A stretch of 64,000 nucleotides of DNA from Flavobacteriaceae bacterium (GTDB lineage: Bacteria; Bacteroidota; Bacteroidia; Flavobacteriales; Flavobacteriaceae), in the NCBI GenBank assembly GCA_018402135.1, contig JAGYJF010000005.1:62001-126000 (forward strand), written 5' to 3'. Shown in pieces: positions 40,372 through 50,714 of the stretch. Under the pieces are notes generated by a model. It did not search any database. It saw nothing but the letters and a program-made list of their open reading frames with translations, and had not been told where the DNA came from. Made by a program: the position numbers and the translations under genes. The stretch's first letter is position 1. Each line of letters opens with the position of its first letter.

Positions 40372-40749
40372 ATGAATTCATTTTGGTTACATTTTCTGAA
40401 TTACTTTTTTTATGGTTTTCATACAATTTTGATTGTGTTTAACCTTGTTGGCTGGCTGTTTCCTAAAACGCGAAAGCTACATTTTTACAGCATGCTAACC
40501 ATGCTATTTTCTTGGGGTGTTTTGGGTTTCTGGTATGGCTTTGGTTATTGCTTCTTAACCGATTGGCATTATACAATACTTCGTAAACTAGGCGAAACCC
40601 AACTGCCTAATAGTTATATTGCTTTTTTAATTGAAAAATTAACAGGTTGGTTGCCCGAAGTGAGATTTGTTAATACAATGACTTTGGTGCTTACTATAAT
40701 GGCTTTTATGGCCTCGGTTTGGGTTAATTTTTTTAGGAAAGGAAAGTGA
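40372..40749 (+). CDS. DUF2784-like membrane protein
   Basis: 125 aa, multi-TM; GYCFLTDWHYTILRKLG. Confidence 0.7.
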   Translation: MNSFWLHFLNYFFYGFHTILIVFNLVGWLFPKTRKLHFYSMLTMLFSWGVLGFWYGFGYCFLTDWHYTILRKLGETQLPNSYIAFLIEKLTGWLPEVRFVNTMTLVLTIMAFMASVWVNFFRKGK

Positions 40750-40813
40750 CATTATAGCTGTGTTCAATTAAATTCTTCTTGTATTCATTCATAAATCGAA
40801 ATTTTAGGTTAGA

Positions 40814-40850
40814 AAAAAACCTTTCAGAGTTTTAAACTCTGAAAGGGTTA
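40814..40850 (-). terminator. rho-independent terminator (minus orientation)
   Basis: AAAAAACCTTTCAGAGTTT-TA-AACTCTGAAAGGGTT; T tract on the minus strand. Confidence 0.65.
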
Positions 40851-40879
40851 AATAATTTATTTAAAAAGTTTAGTTTCTT

Positions 40880-40903
40880 TTACATCATCTCTGGCATACC
40901 GCC
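40880..40903 (-). pseudogene. apparent groEL 3'-end remnant (GGMPEMM*)
   Basis: minus-strand GGCGGTATGCCAGAGATGATGTAA is 20/24 identical to the intact groEL tail GGTGGCATGCCAGGCATGATGTAA (42585-42608). Confidence 0.55.
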
Positions 40904-40912
40904 GCACCGCTC

Positions 40913-40933
40913 CTTGAAGTTTGCAACTTCGAG
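40913..40933. repeat. REP-like hairpin CTTGAAGTT-TGC-AACTTCGAG
   Basis: 9-bp stem with one G-T wobble and 3-nt loop. Confidence 0.5.
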
Positions 40934-41018
40934 CTTAAAAACCTAATAAACCATCCCAACCTCTCCCAACCATCTCTAATGGTTCTTCCAAATTTTCTTG
41001 AAATGCTCGCTCCCCAAA

Positions 41019-41172
41019 GTCCTACGTCCTCTAGTCCTGGGTCAATCAACCTGACCACTCCTTTGGAATTTGGTGCTTATAATTTGGTACTTGATTTTTA
41101 GGAATTTCCTTTGGAATTTTTAGCCCTGTACGTCCAATCACAAACCTGACCACGGCTACTGATCACTGAATA
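41019..41172. repeat. degenerate short-phrase repeat tract (left)
   Basis: GTCCTACGTCCTCTAGTCCTGGGTCAAT, CCTTTGGAATTTGGTGCTTATAATTT, ACTGATCACTGAATACT phrases. Confidence 0.55.
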
Positions 41173-41919
41173 CTAAACATCAACCCCCAAAACCGCAACG
41201 CCACGCTTAGCTTCCAACTGCGTCATAACCCCATTCACCTCCTGATAAAACCGCACACCCATCACGGCAATACGCACACCAGCTCCGGCTGGAGCAGCAA
41301 CAGGATTTAAGCTAATGGAGTGATTCACATCATTTTTGGCAATATAGTAGTCGGCTGCCAAAAAAGCTTTTGCCTGTAGTGCTTCAAAATCCATGACCAC
41401 CACAGCATACAGCAATCCCACATGAGTAGCATATTCTGGGAAAGCAATCTTGCTCACATCAAAATCAATACAACTACAACTGTGTGTAGCCATATCAACA
41501 CTAAAACGGTTTCCCAAAACCTGATCCACCGTAAAACGTTCAGGATAGGAATAGGTCAGTAATAAATGCCGCCCATCAGTAGTAGTTAGCCCTTCAGAAA
41601 CCCGTCGCTCGCCACGTTTCGAAATAGGGTCAAAGTTCTTAATCTGCACAAATAAACCAGTCATAGCACTATGCAGCTTCCGTCCTTTCAATTGAGAAAG
41701 ATAAGGATGCAAAACATGCATAAATACACGCTTAACCGAAGCGCATTGCCCAAACTCATAAGCATTTTCACGCACACGCACCATACTGTCCTTAGTCCTA
41801 ATTGCCTCGCCATTAAATCCGCCACCAGTTTTCCTTACGAAATTTTCACCTCCATCCTGATAAAAGTTCATGCCACCAATGCTGCCTGTAATTTTAAAAA
41901 GTCCTGTAACTCTTGCCAT
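41173..41919 (-). CDS. uncharacterised Flavobacteriia-type protein (MARVTGLFKITGSIGGMNFYQDGG N-terminus)
   Basis: ORF of 249 aa; start at MARV (41919) rather than 41988. Confidence 0.7.
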   Translation of the reverse strand: MARVTGLFKITGSIGGMNFYQDGGENFVRKTGGGFNGEAIRTKDSMVRVRENAYEFGQCASVKRVFMHVLHPYLSQLKGRKLHSAMTGLFVQIKNFDPISKRGERRVSEGLTTTDGRHLLLTYSYPERFTVDQVLGNRFSVDMATHSCSCIDFDVSKIAFPEYATHVGLLYAVVVMDFEALQAKAFLAADYYIAKNDVNHSISLNPVAAPAGAGVRIAVMGVRFYQEVNGVMTQLEAKRGVAVLGVDV

Positions 41920-42290
41920 AACTTTAAGTTTTAAAAAAATATACACTAAAGTAATACAATAAATCAATATTACAAATAGATATAGCATATTTATAACAAA
42001 AATATAATGTATGCATAGCGTATATACAGCGTATTAAGTATTATATAAATGCATGCAAAGGTCATTGCGGGACACACATAAAGGCTGGAACACCAACGCA
42101 TTTAGATTGAAGTAATCGCATCTCACAGGTAAAACCATCTCCGCAACATAATCTTCCGTTTCAAACAATAGAAGTGGAGGATAAGGTGGAAAATTGAAAA
42201 TTCAGCCTAACCAATCTCACCAATCAAAAAGAAAGGATCCATTCAGATTTCCTGTGGGATTTGATATTTATAATCGGGAGTTTGTTGTTG

Positions 42291-42430
42291 TACGTCCTAA
42301 ATCCTACAGTCCAAAGTCTGAAGCCCTAAAGTCCTAAGTCAATAAAAATCTATAAAGTTTTTCAATGCTAAACCCTAAAATAAACCACAAATCACACCTT
42401 TGGAATTTGGAATTTGGTGCTTGTAATTTC
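42291..42430. repeat. degenerate short-phrase repeat tract (right)
   Basis: GTCCTAAATCCTACAGTCCAAAGTCTGAAGCCCTAAAGTCCTAAGTCAAT and CCTTTGGAATTTGGAATTTGGTGCTTGTAATTT. Confidence 0.55.
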
Positions 42431-42531
42431 AGAAAACATTCATTATTTCGCCAAGCGCGTATTTCTAATTAAGTTGCTTCATAGAATATAATTGAGAATG
42501 ATTCCTTAAAAATATGGAAAACTAGGCAATA

Positions 42532-42560
42532 AAAAAACCTCTTCTTTTGAGGAAGAGGTT
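42532..42560 (-). terminator. groEL terminator
   Basis: AACCTCTTC-N7-GAAGAGGTT with T tract on the minus strand. Confidence 0.85.
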
Positions 42561-42584
42561 CATTTTTAAATCCGTTTTCAAGGA

Positions 42585-44255
<1,671 letters not shown>

Positions 44256-44341
44256 TTAATAAATTGATTTGTTTTTTATTGAAAACAGATAATGATCTAA
44301 ACTGTAATTGAGATTAGATTTATTGATTCTGAGATTCCGAC

Positions 44342-44629
44342 TTACGAAGGAATAATTGCAAGAATATCGCTTTCGCGCATCATTAAATAATCTTTTCCTT
44401 CAAGTTTTAACTCGGTGCCAGAGTATTTTCCATAAAGGACGCTGTCGCCAATTTTAACCGTTAACGGTTCATCTATCTTTCCAGTTCCAATAGCGATAAC
44501 TTTGCCTTTTTGTGGTTTTTCTTTCGCATTGTCTGGAATGATGATTCCCGAAGCTGTTGTAGTTTCAGCTTCCATTGGTTCAACAAGAACTCTGTCTGCT
44601 AAAGGTTTGATTTTTAAGCCCATATTCAA
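44342..44629 (-). CDS. groES: co-chaperonin GroES
   Basis: [35 protein letters not shown]. Confidence 0.97.
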   Translation of the reverse strand: MNMGLKIKPLADRVLVEPMEAETTTASGIIIPDNAKEKPQKGKVIAIGTGKIDEPLTVKIGDSVLYGKYSGTELKLEGKDYLMMRESDILAIIPS

Positions 44630-44698
44630 TATGTTTTTTTAAATGAATTAAAATTGTTTTTACTATTCATTAATTAGCTAAAAATATGCCACTAGCAC

Positions 44699-44752
44699 AT
44701 TACTGACAAAGTTTCATAGGCTTAGGAGACATTGATTAAAACTGTCAGTAAT
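44699..44752. promoter_or_regulatory. inverted repeat ATTACTGACA-N34-TGTCAGTAAT upstream of groES
   Basis: perfect 10-bp arms; no CIRCE element visible. Confidence 0.45.
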
Positions 44753-44790
44753 AATGTTGTTGAACATTGAGGTGTTTTCAAAAAAAAAAC

Positions 44791-44805
44791 CAGCTTAGGA
44801 AGCTG
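44791..44805 (-). terminator. terminator downstream of secG
   Basis: CAGCTT-AGG-AAGCTG preceded by an A9 run (T tract on the minus strand). Confidence 0.7.
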
Positions 44806-44834
44806 ACTTTAGATTTTTATTAACCGTAACCAGT

Positions 44835-45179
44835 TTATTCTTGGTTGTTGTCTGTATTATCGTTGGTTGTTGGTGCTGGTACAGTAACAGGCGCCGTAGT
44901 TGTATTACTATCTTTAAGCGCTTTGGATTCTACATCGCCACCAATTCCTGGAATAGCAAAATTAGAAAGTAGAATAAGTACTAAAAGTAAAGTGGCCAAA
45001 GCCCAAGTGCTTTTATCTAAAAAGTCGCCTGTTTTTTTAACACCACCTAATTGCTGTGTTCCGCCACCGCCGAATGATGAAGATAGTCCGCCACCTTTTG
45101 GATTTTGAACCATGATAACTACCACTAATAAAAATGCTACTGCAACTATTAGTATTAAGAAGATTGTAAAATTGCCCAT
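44835..45179 (-). CDS. secG: preprotein translocase subunit SecG
   Basis: VIMVQNPKGGGLSSSFGGGGTQQLGGVKKTGDFLDKSTW. Confidence 0.95.
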   Translation of the reverse strand: MGNFTIFLILIVAVAFLLVVVIMVQNPKGGGLSSSFGGGGTQQLGGVKKTGDFLDKSTWALATLLLVLILLSNFAIPGIGGDVESKALKDSNTTTAPVTVPAPTTNDNTDNNQE

Positions 45180-46081
45180 TATATGTTATTTTTTTCTTGT
45201 AATTCTTTTACCTTTTTAATTTGGTCTGCAAAGAAACCACTTTTTTCTGGATATTTCAAACTTAAAATTTTATAAGATTGAATTGCTTTATCGTAGTTTT
45301 TTTGTTCTAAGTAAACCCTCGCTAAGGTCTCTGTCATAAAGCCGTCGCTCTTGTTGTGGTCTGCTAAAACAATCGGTTTTACTGGTTCCGTTTTTACTGG
45401 TTCAATTTTTGGATTGTTCAGTAAAAACTTATCAATCAATGCCATTTTTTTGGCGATTGGTGAATTAGCTTCTATTGCTTTTTCTGTTGTTGATGGTGCT
45501 GCATGGCGGTCGATTGGTTTAAATGAAGTAATTTTTAACCATTCTGTAAATGAATGGGTCTCCGATTTATCAAACGCTAATGGTTTGCCAATATTTAAAG
45601 TATTTTCCACCTCTTCAATTTCAGAAACATCTACAGAGATTATCGGATTGGAACCAGTTATGTTTTCTTTTTTAGTTTCGAATAGGTAAGGATCTAATAC
45701 ACCTTCAGTAGCTTGTATGTGCTGTTTTAAAGCATCATCTATGGTAACGCTTTTTTCAACTGAAATAGCTTCCACTTCAAAAACGGTAATATTTTTGATT
45801 TGCTCGGAGTTTCGTTTGATTTGTTCCGAAATTTCGTTTTGATTAAATATTTCGGAAGTTATAAAATCGAATAGAACGCTTCTGTCTGTTGTAAGTGACG
45901 CGGTGGTTTTAAGTTGTTGATTGTATTTAAAACTCTCTTTATTTTTAAGACCTTTCAAGTACAAAGCTTGTGCTGGCTGAAAATAAGGAAATTGTTCAAT
46001 AATATTTAAAACTGCACTAGTTTCATCCGGATTAATTTTTTCTGGATGCTGCAATAGATATGTAAAATTCTCCGCTGTCAT
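45179..46081 (-). CDS. uncharacterised protein with C-terminal TPR-like repeat
   Basis: 300 aa; ETLARVYLEQKNYDKAIQSYKILSLKYPEKSGFFADQI. Confidence 0.7.
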   Translation of the reverse strand: MTAENFTYLLQHPEKINPDETSAVLNIIEQFPYFQPAQALYLKGLKNKESFKYNQQLKTTASLTTDRSVLFDFITSEIFNQNEISEQIKRNSEQIKNITVFEVEAISVEKSVTIDDALKQHIQATEGVLDPYLFETKKENITGSNPIISVDVSEIEEVENTLNIGKPLAFDKSETHSFTEWLKITSFKPIDRHAAPSTTEKAIEANSPIAKKMALIDKFLLNNPKIEPVKTEPVKPIVLADHNKSDGFMTETLARVYLEQKNYDKAIQSYKILSLKYPEKSGFFADQIKKVKELQEKNNI

Positions 46082-46085
46082 GTTG

Positions 46086-46589
46086 TTACCAATTGGCTAA
46101 AGAGGCATTAAAAATATCTTGGGTTATACGCTCAAAAATTTCGGCAACTGCAATATCTATTTGAGCACTGTTGAGTGGATCAGCCCCTTCGTAATCAAAA
46201 AAGAAGGAGAAGCGTTGTTCAAAATCGGCTTCTTCTTTGGTGGTATTAAAAAACCTAACATTTACCGATATCGTTAATCTATTTTGTGCGGCTCTATCAC
46301 CTGCAATTGCTGTTGTTGGTGAGACGCGGTATTCAACAATTTCACCTTCGTAAATTAAATCGCCACCGGAATTAACCAAACTCAATTTGGTTTGATTTTG
46401 AATTAAATCCTGCAAAGCATTGGTGAAATCAATATCTAAACCTGGTTCAATAAGTGCTGCATTATTCTGGAAAAAGTTGACTTGAAAGGTTTCTGCTGTT
46501 CCCGTATCGGCTCCTGTAAAAGAATAGAAACCACAGTTTTGAAATGAGACACAAGCTACTAAAAAGCAAATAATTTGATATGTTTTCAT
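46086..46589 (-). CDS. lptE: LPS assembly lipoprotein LptE-like
   Basis: 167 aa; lipobox FQNCGFYSFTGA, conserved context with secG and sigma-54 regulator. Confidence 0.8.
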   Translation of the reverse strand: MKTYQIICFLVACVSFQNCGFYSFTGADTGTAETFQVNFFQNNAALIEPGLDIDFTNALQDLIQNQTKLSLVNSGGDLIYEGEIVEYRVSPTTAIAGDRAAQNRLTISVNVRFFNTTKEEADFEQRFSFFFDYEGADPLNSAQIDIAVAEIFERITQDIFNASLANW

Positions 46590-46624
46590 TGATAGTATGA
46601 CGTTATTTTAAACTTAACGACCCG

Positions 46625-47890
46625 TTACAAGTCATATTGTTTAATTTTTCTGTACAAGGTACGTTCACTTATACCTAACTCGGCTGCAGCAAGTTTTCGT
46701 TTACCGCTGTGACGTTCTAGGGATTTTTTAATAAGTTCTAATTCTTTATCATGTAATGACAATGTTTCTTCTTCTTCAATTTCTTCAGCAAAATCATATT
46801 TATCGGTTGCAGAGCTTGTATCCTTTTCAATAAAATCTGTATGTTCAGGAATGCTGAGAACTTCCATATCCTCGTCGGGTGTTTCAAAATCTATGTCGTC
46901 TTCTTCACCATAAATTTTTTGAATTAGACTTTCATTATTTTTTTGTACCTCATTTGCATTGCCAGATTTCATAAGCTCCATAGTTAACTTTTTAAGGTCG
47001 TTTAGGTCGCTTTTCATATCAAATAGCACTTTATATAGAATTTCACGTTCGTTGCTAAAGTCGCTCTCGGTCTTTGTTTTGCCTATAACGGCTGGTAAAT
47101 AGCTGTCGCTCTGTGGTAAATACTCTCGTAAAGTTGTAGCGGTAATGCTGCGTTCGTGTTCGAGTACAGACAATTGTTCGGCTACATTACGCAATTGCCT
47201 AATGTTCCCGTTCCATCGGTACTTTTGGAGAAGGATTACGGCTTCATCAGAAAGTTTTATGGCTGGCATTTTGTATTTAGAAGCAAAGTCGCTTGCAAAT
47301 TTCCGAAATAATAAGTGTATATCTTCTTTCCGGTCACGAAGTGGTGGTAAGGATATTTCTACGGTACTTAGTCGGTAGTATAAATCTTCTCGGAATTTCT
47401 CTTTTTTGATGGCCTCGAACATGTTGAGGTTTGTGGCTGCTACGATACGCACATCGGTTTTTTGAACTTGGCTAGAGCCTACCTTTAAAAATTCACCGTT
47501 TTCTAAAACTCGCAATAAACGCACTTGGGTGGTTAATGGTAATTCGCCTACTTCATCCAAAAAAATAGTACCACCATCAGCTACTTCAAAATAACCGTTA
47601 CGTGTTTGAGTAGCGCCGGTAAAGGCGCCTTTTTCGTGACCAAAAAGTTCACTGTCAATAGTTCCTTCAGGAATTGCACCACAGTTTACAGCTATATATT
47701 TGGCATGCTTACGGTGCGACAATTGGTGTATAATTTTTGGAATACTTTCCTTGCCAACGCCACTTTCTCCAGTAACCAAGACTGAAATATCAGTTGGTGA
47801 TACTTGTATAGCTTTTTCTATGGCACGGTTTAGTTTTGGATCATTTCCAATAATTCCAAAACGTTGCTTTATAACTTGCGTTGATTCCAT
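46625..47890 (-). CDS. sigma-54-dependent transcriptional regulator
   Basis: VLVTGESGVGKE, ELFGHEKGAFTGA, C-terminal Fis-type HTH (KRKLAAAELGISERTLYRKIKQY); no receiver domain. Confidence 0.95.
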   Translation of the reverse strand: MESTQVIKQRFGIIGNDPKLNRAIEKAIQVSPTDISVLVTGESGVGKESIPKIIHQLSHRKHAKYIAVNCGAIPEGTIDSELFGHEKGAFTGATQTRNGYFEVADGGTIFLDEVGELPLTTQVRLLRVLENGEFLKVGSSQVQKTDVRIVAATNLNMFEAIKKEKFREDLYYRLSTVEISLPPLRDRKEDIHLLFRKFASDFASKYKMPAIKLSDEAVILLQKYRWNGNIRQLRNVAEQLSVLEHERSITATTLREYLPQSDSYLPAVIGKTKTESDFSNEREILYKVLFDMKSDLNDLKKLTMELMKSGNANEVQKNNESLIQKIYGEEDDIDFETPDEDMEVLSIPEHTDFIEKDTSSATDKYDFAEEIEEEETLSLHDKELELIKKSLERHSGKRKLAAAELGISERTLYRKIKQYDL

Positions 47891-47923
47891 TATTTGTACT
47901 TCCTAGCTTGTAATTGTCTTGAA

Positions 47924-48865
47924 TTAGTTTACAAATTGAAAATTTTCAACTTGTTCAATTAGAACGCCATCACCTAAATCATAACTCGAGCTTCTACTCA
48001 TAATTCTATTGTCATCATCATAATTAAGTGTAAAATTTACAGTGCCTTCAGGTGTTGAAATACCAATCCAATTATTGGTGCTGGCAAATTGTGCTAAGCT
48101 AGTTCCAACATTATCTGAATAATCATCATTTAAAAATGAGAGGTAATATTGATCACTAAATGCTGCTTTTAATGGATTGGTATTTGTGTCGTAGGCAAAG
48201 GTTGCACTTGTATTGTCTTCACCAGAAATAACGGAAGAAATGCAATTTCCATTGGCGTCATAAGCTAAAATTTCAAGTAAAATGGAGTTGGTACCATCAA
48301 ATGATTCCTTCCTAATCAAAAGATTATTATTGTTTAGGGTAAAAATTGTTGAAATGTTTGAACCTAATTCCGTTCGGGTTATGGTATTAGCATCATGAAC
48401 GAAATTATAAGTGTAGTCATCTTCATTATCTGGTACGTAATTGTATTCAATTTCCGAAATATCGCCTTCATTGTTATATGTTACGGTAGTTTCGTTGGTT
48501 GTGACTCCAGACGAAACACTGGTAAAACTGGTGATTTGCGCTGAATTATTCCGCGAAAATGTTACATTTTCTGTTGAAGTACTCCCGAAAAACGTAGAGG
48601 CTATGGTTGCAGTATTTACGCGGTTGTTAGCATTAAAATTAAAATCTGTATCCACTAAAAAATTTCCAAAAATTGGCACAGTTGAATTGACGTCTAGACT
48701 GTATTGATTTAAGGCTAATGGGTTGTTGTTATTGTTGTTGTTGCCATTGTTGTTACCATTACCATTATTGTTTTGGTTGTTGTTAATAACATCTGCCTCT
48801 AGCGGTTCGTTGTCGCAAGCAGTAAAAATTGTGATTGATAGTAAAATTAGGATGAGTTGTTTCAT
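47924..48865 (-). CDS. uncharacterised lipoprotein with Asn-rich linker
   Basis: 313 aa; lipobox IFTAC; NNNQNNNGNGNNNGNNNNNNN. Confidence 0.7.
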   Translation of the reverse strand: MKQLILILLSITIFTACDNEPLEADVINNNQNNNGNGNNNGNNNNNNNPLALNQYSLDVNSTVPIFGNFLVDTDFNFNANNRVNTATIASTFFGSTSTENVTFSRNNSAQITSFTSVSSGVTTNETTVTYNNEGDISEIEYNYVPDNEDDYTYNFVHDANTITRTELGSNISTIFTLNNNNLLIRKESFDGTNSILLEILAYDANGNCISSVISGEDNTSATFAYDTNTNPLKAAFSDQYYLSFLNDDYSDNVGTSLAQFASTNNWIGISTPEGTVNFTLNYDDDNRIMSRSSSYDLGDGVLIEQVENFQFVN

Positions 48866-48874
48866 GTATTAGCG

Positions 48875-50323
48875 TTAATTGTTCATGTTTGAATAGCCAA
48901 CCGCCTCACCAATAAGTGTTGCGCTGGTGCAATTGGTAATTTTTACATTTACAAAATCACCAGGTTTGTAATGTTCTTTAGGAAAAACCACTACAGTATT
49001 TTGGCTGTTTCTGCCAGACCAATGGGCCTCGGATTTTTTAGATGATTTTTCAACTAAAACTTCTTCAATCTTGCCTAAATGTTGTTGTGTTCTAAAGTAA
49101 CTGTGTTCACGTTGTAGGTCGATAATTTCTTGCAGTCGACGTTTTTTGGTTTCTTCAGGGATATCGTCTTCCATTTTTCTTTCGGCCAAGGTGCCAGGTC
49201 GCTCCGAATAAGCGAACATAAATCCAAAATCGTATTTTACATGCTCCATTAGGCTCAGTGTGTCTTGGTGGTCTTCTTCGGTTTCAGTTGGAAATCCTGT
49301 AATCATATCTTGACTGATTCCGCAATCGGGAATGCGTAGTTTAATATTGTCGATTAGTTCAAAATATTCCTCACGCGTATGTTGGCGGTTCATTGCCTTA
49401 AGAATGCGATTGCTGCCACTTTGTACGGGCAAATGGATATAATTGCAAATATTATGGTGCTTAGCCATACTTTCAATAACGTCTAAAGTCATATCCTGTG
49501 GATTGGATGTAGAGAATCTAAAACGCATTTTCGGAAACTGAGTGGCACAGGCATCTAAAAGCTGCGAAAAATTTACGGCAGTTGCTTTTTGTATGTCGCT
49601 GGCTTTTTCATAATCTTTTTTGAGTCCGCCACCATAATAAAGGTAACTATCCACATTTTGACCAAGAAGTGTGATTTCTTTAAAACCTCGTTGCCAAAGG
49701 TCTTTAATTTCGTCTAGAATACTTTGAGGGTCACGACTGCGCTCGCGACCTCTTGTAAAAGGTACCACACAAAAGGTACACATGTTATCGCAGCCACGTG
49801 TGATAGACACGAATGCCGTAACGCCGTTTGAGTTGAGACGTACTGGCGCTATATCGCCATACGTTTCATCTTTAGATAGAATGACGTTAACGGCGTTGCG
49901 TCCTTCGTCAACTTCTTCTAATAAATTGGGTAAATCTTTGTAAGCATCAGGTCCAACAACCAGGTCTACCATTTTTTCTTCTTCAAGAAACTTACTTTTT
50001 AAACGTTCGGCCATACAGCCTAGAACGCCAATTTTCATCGTTGGATTTATTTTTTTGACAGCGTTATATTTTTCCAAACGTTTTCTGACCGTTTGTTCAG
50101 CTTTGTCTCTAATAGAACAAGTATTAACCAATACAAGGTCGGCTTCTTCAAGGTTTTGTGTAGTATTGTAGCCGTTGTTAGCCAAAATGGAAGCGACAAT
50201 TTCACTATCGCTAAAATTCATTTGGCAACCATAACTTTCTATAAAAAGTTTGCGTGTATTCTCGGGTTTTGCTTCGAGAATCAATTGTTCGCCTTGCTTG
50301 TTTTCGTCAATGATTTTTTCCAT
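48875..50323 (-). CDS. miaB: tRNA-2-methylthio-N6-dimethylallyladenosine synthase
   Basis: ESYGCQMNFSDSE, radical-SAM RGCDNMCTFCVVPFTRGRERSR, TRAM domain. Confidence 0.97.
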   Translation of the reverse strand: MEKIIDENKQGEQLILEAKPENTRKLFIESYGCQMNFSDSEIVASILANNGYNTTQNLEEADLVLVNTCSIRDKAEQTVRKRLEKYNAVKKINPTMKIGVLGCMAERLKSKFLEEEKMVDLVVGPDAYKDLPNLLEEVDEGRNAVNVILSKDETYGDIAPVRLNSNGVTAFVSITRGCDNMCTFCVVPFTRGRERSRDPQSILDEIKDLWQRGFKEITLLGQNVDSYLYYGGGLKKDYEKASDIQKATAVNFSQLLDACATQFPKMRFRFSTSNPQDMTLDVIESMAKHHNICNYIHLPVQSGSNRILKAMNRQHTREEYFELIDNIKLRIPDCGISQDMITGFPTETEEDHQDTLSLMEHVKYDFGFMFAYSERPGTLAERKMEDDIPEETKKRRLQEIIDLQREHSYFRTQQHLGKIEEVLVEKSSKKSEAHWSGRNSQNTVVVFPKEHYKPGDFVNVKITNCTSATLIGEAVGYSNMNN

Positions 50324-50385
50324 GGTAATTTCAGTACAACCTGCTAATCAATAAGTCTGCAAAGATAAGGTATAAATCGGAATTA

Positions 50386-50398
50386 TGACAAATTGTCA
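50386..50398. promoter_or_regulatory. palindrome TGACAA-A-TTGTCA upstream of miaB
   Basis: 6-bp perfect arms ~63 bp upstream of the miaB start. Confidence 0.4.
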
Positions 50399-50667
50399 GC
50401 GTGTTTTTTTAATTCAAATTGGCCAATAATCGTTGTTTTTGTTATTCAAATGCTTGTTGTTTCTGGAGAGTAGATGATGCAATTAATGCAAATACCGTCA
50501 ACGTAATGACGCAATTAAGGTGAATTAGGTAAAGGAGTCAAAAATTGAGGCATCACCAAAGAAATTTATCTCGATTTTATAATTTAATTTTGTAATTTCA
50601 GTCCTTAGTCGCTGAAAATGAACTTAAATTAAAAGAATATATTTTTGGTATTATAGACCAAATTAGG

Positions 50668-50695
50668 TTTGTATCTCAATTTTCATATACATTTG
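50668..50695 (+). promoter_or_regulatory. Bacteroidota-type promoter for topA (TTTG-N16-TACATTTG)
   Basis: matches -33/-7 consensus, ~20 nt upstream of the topA ATG. Confidence 0.6.
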
Positions 50696-50714
50696 TATCC
50701 TTAAAAAGCAAAGC

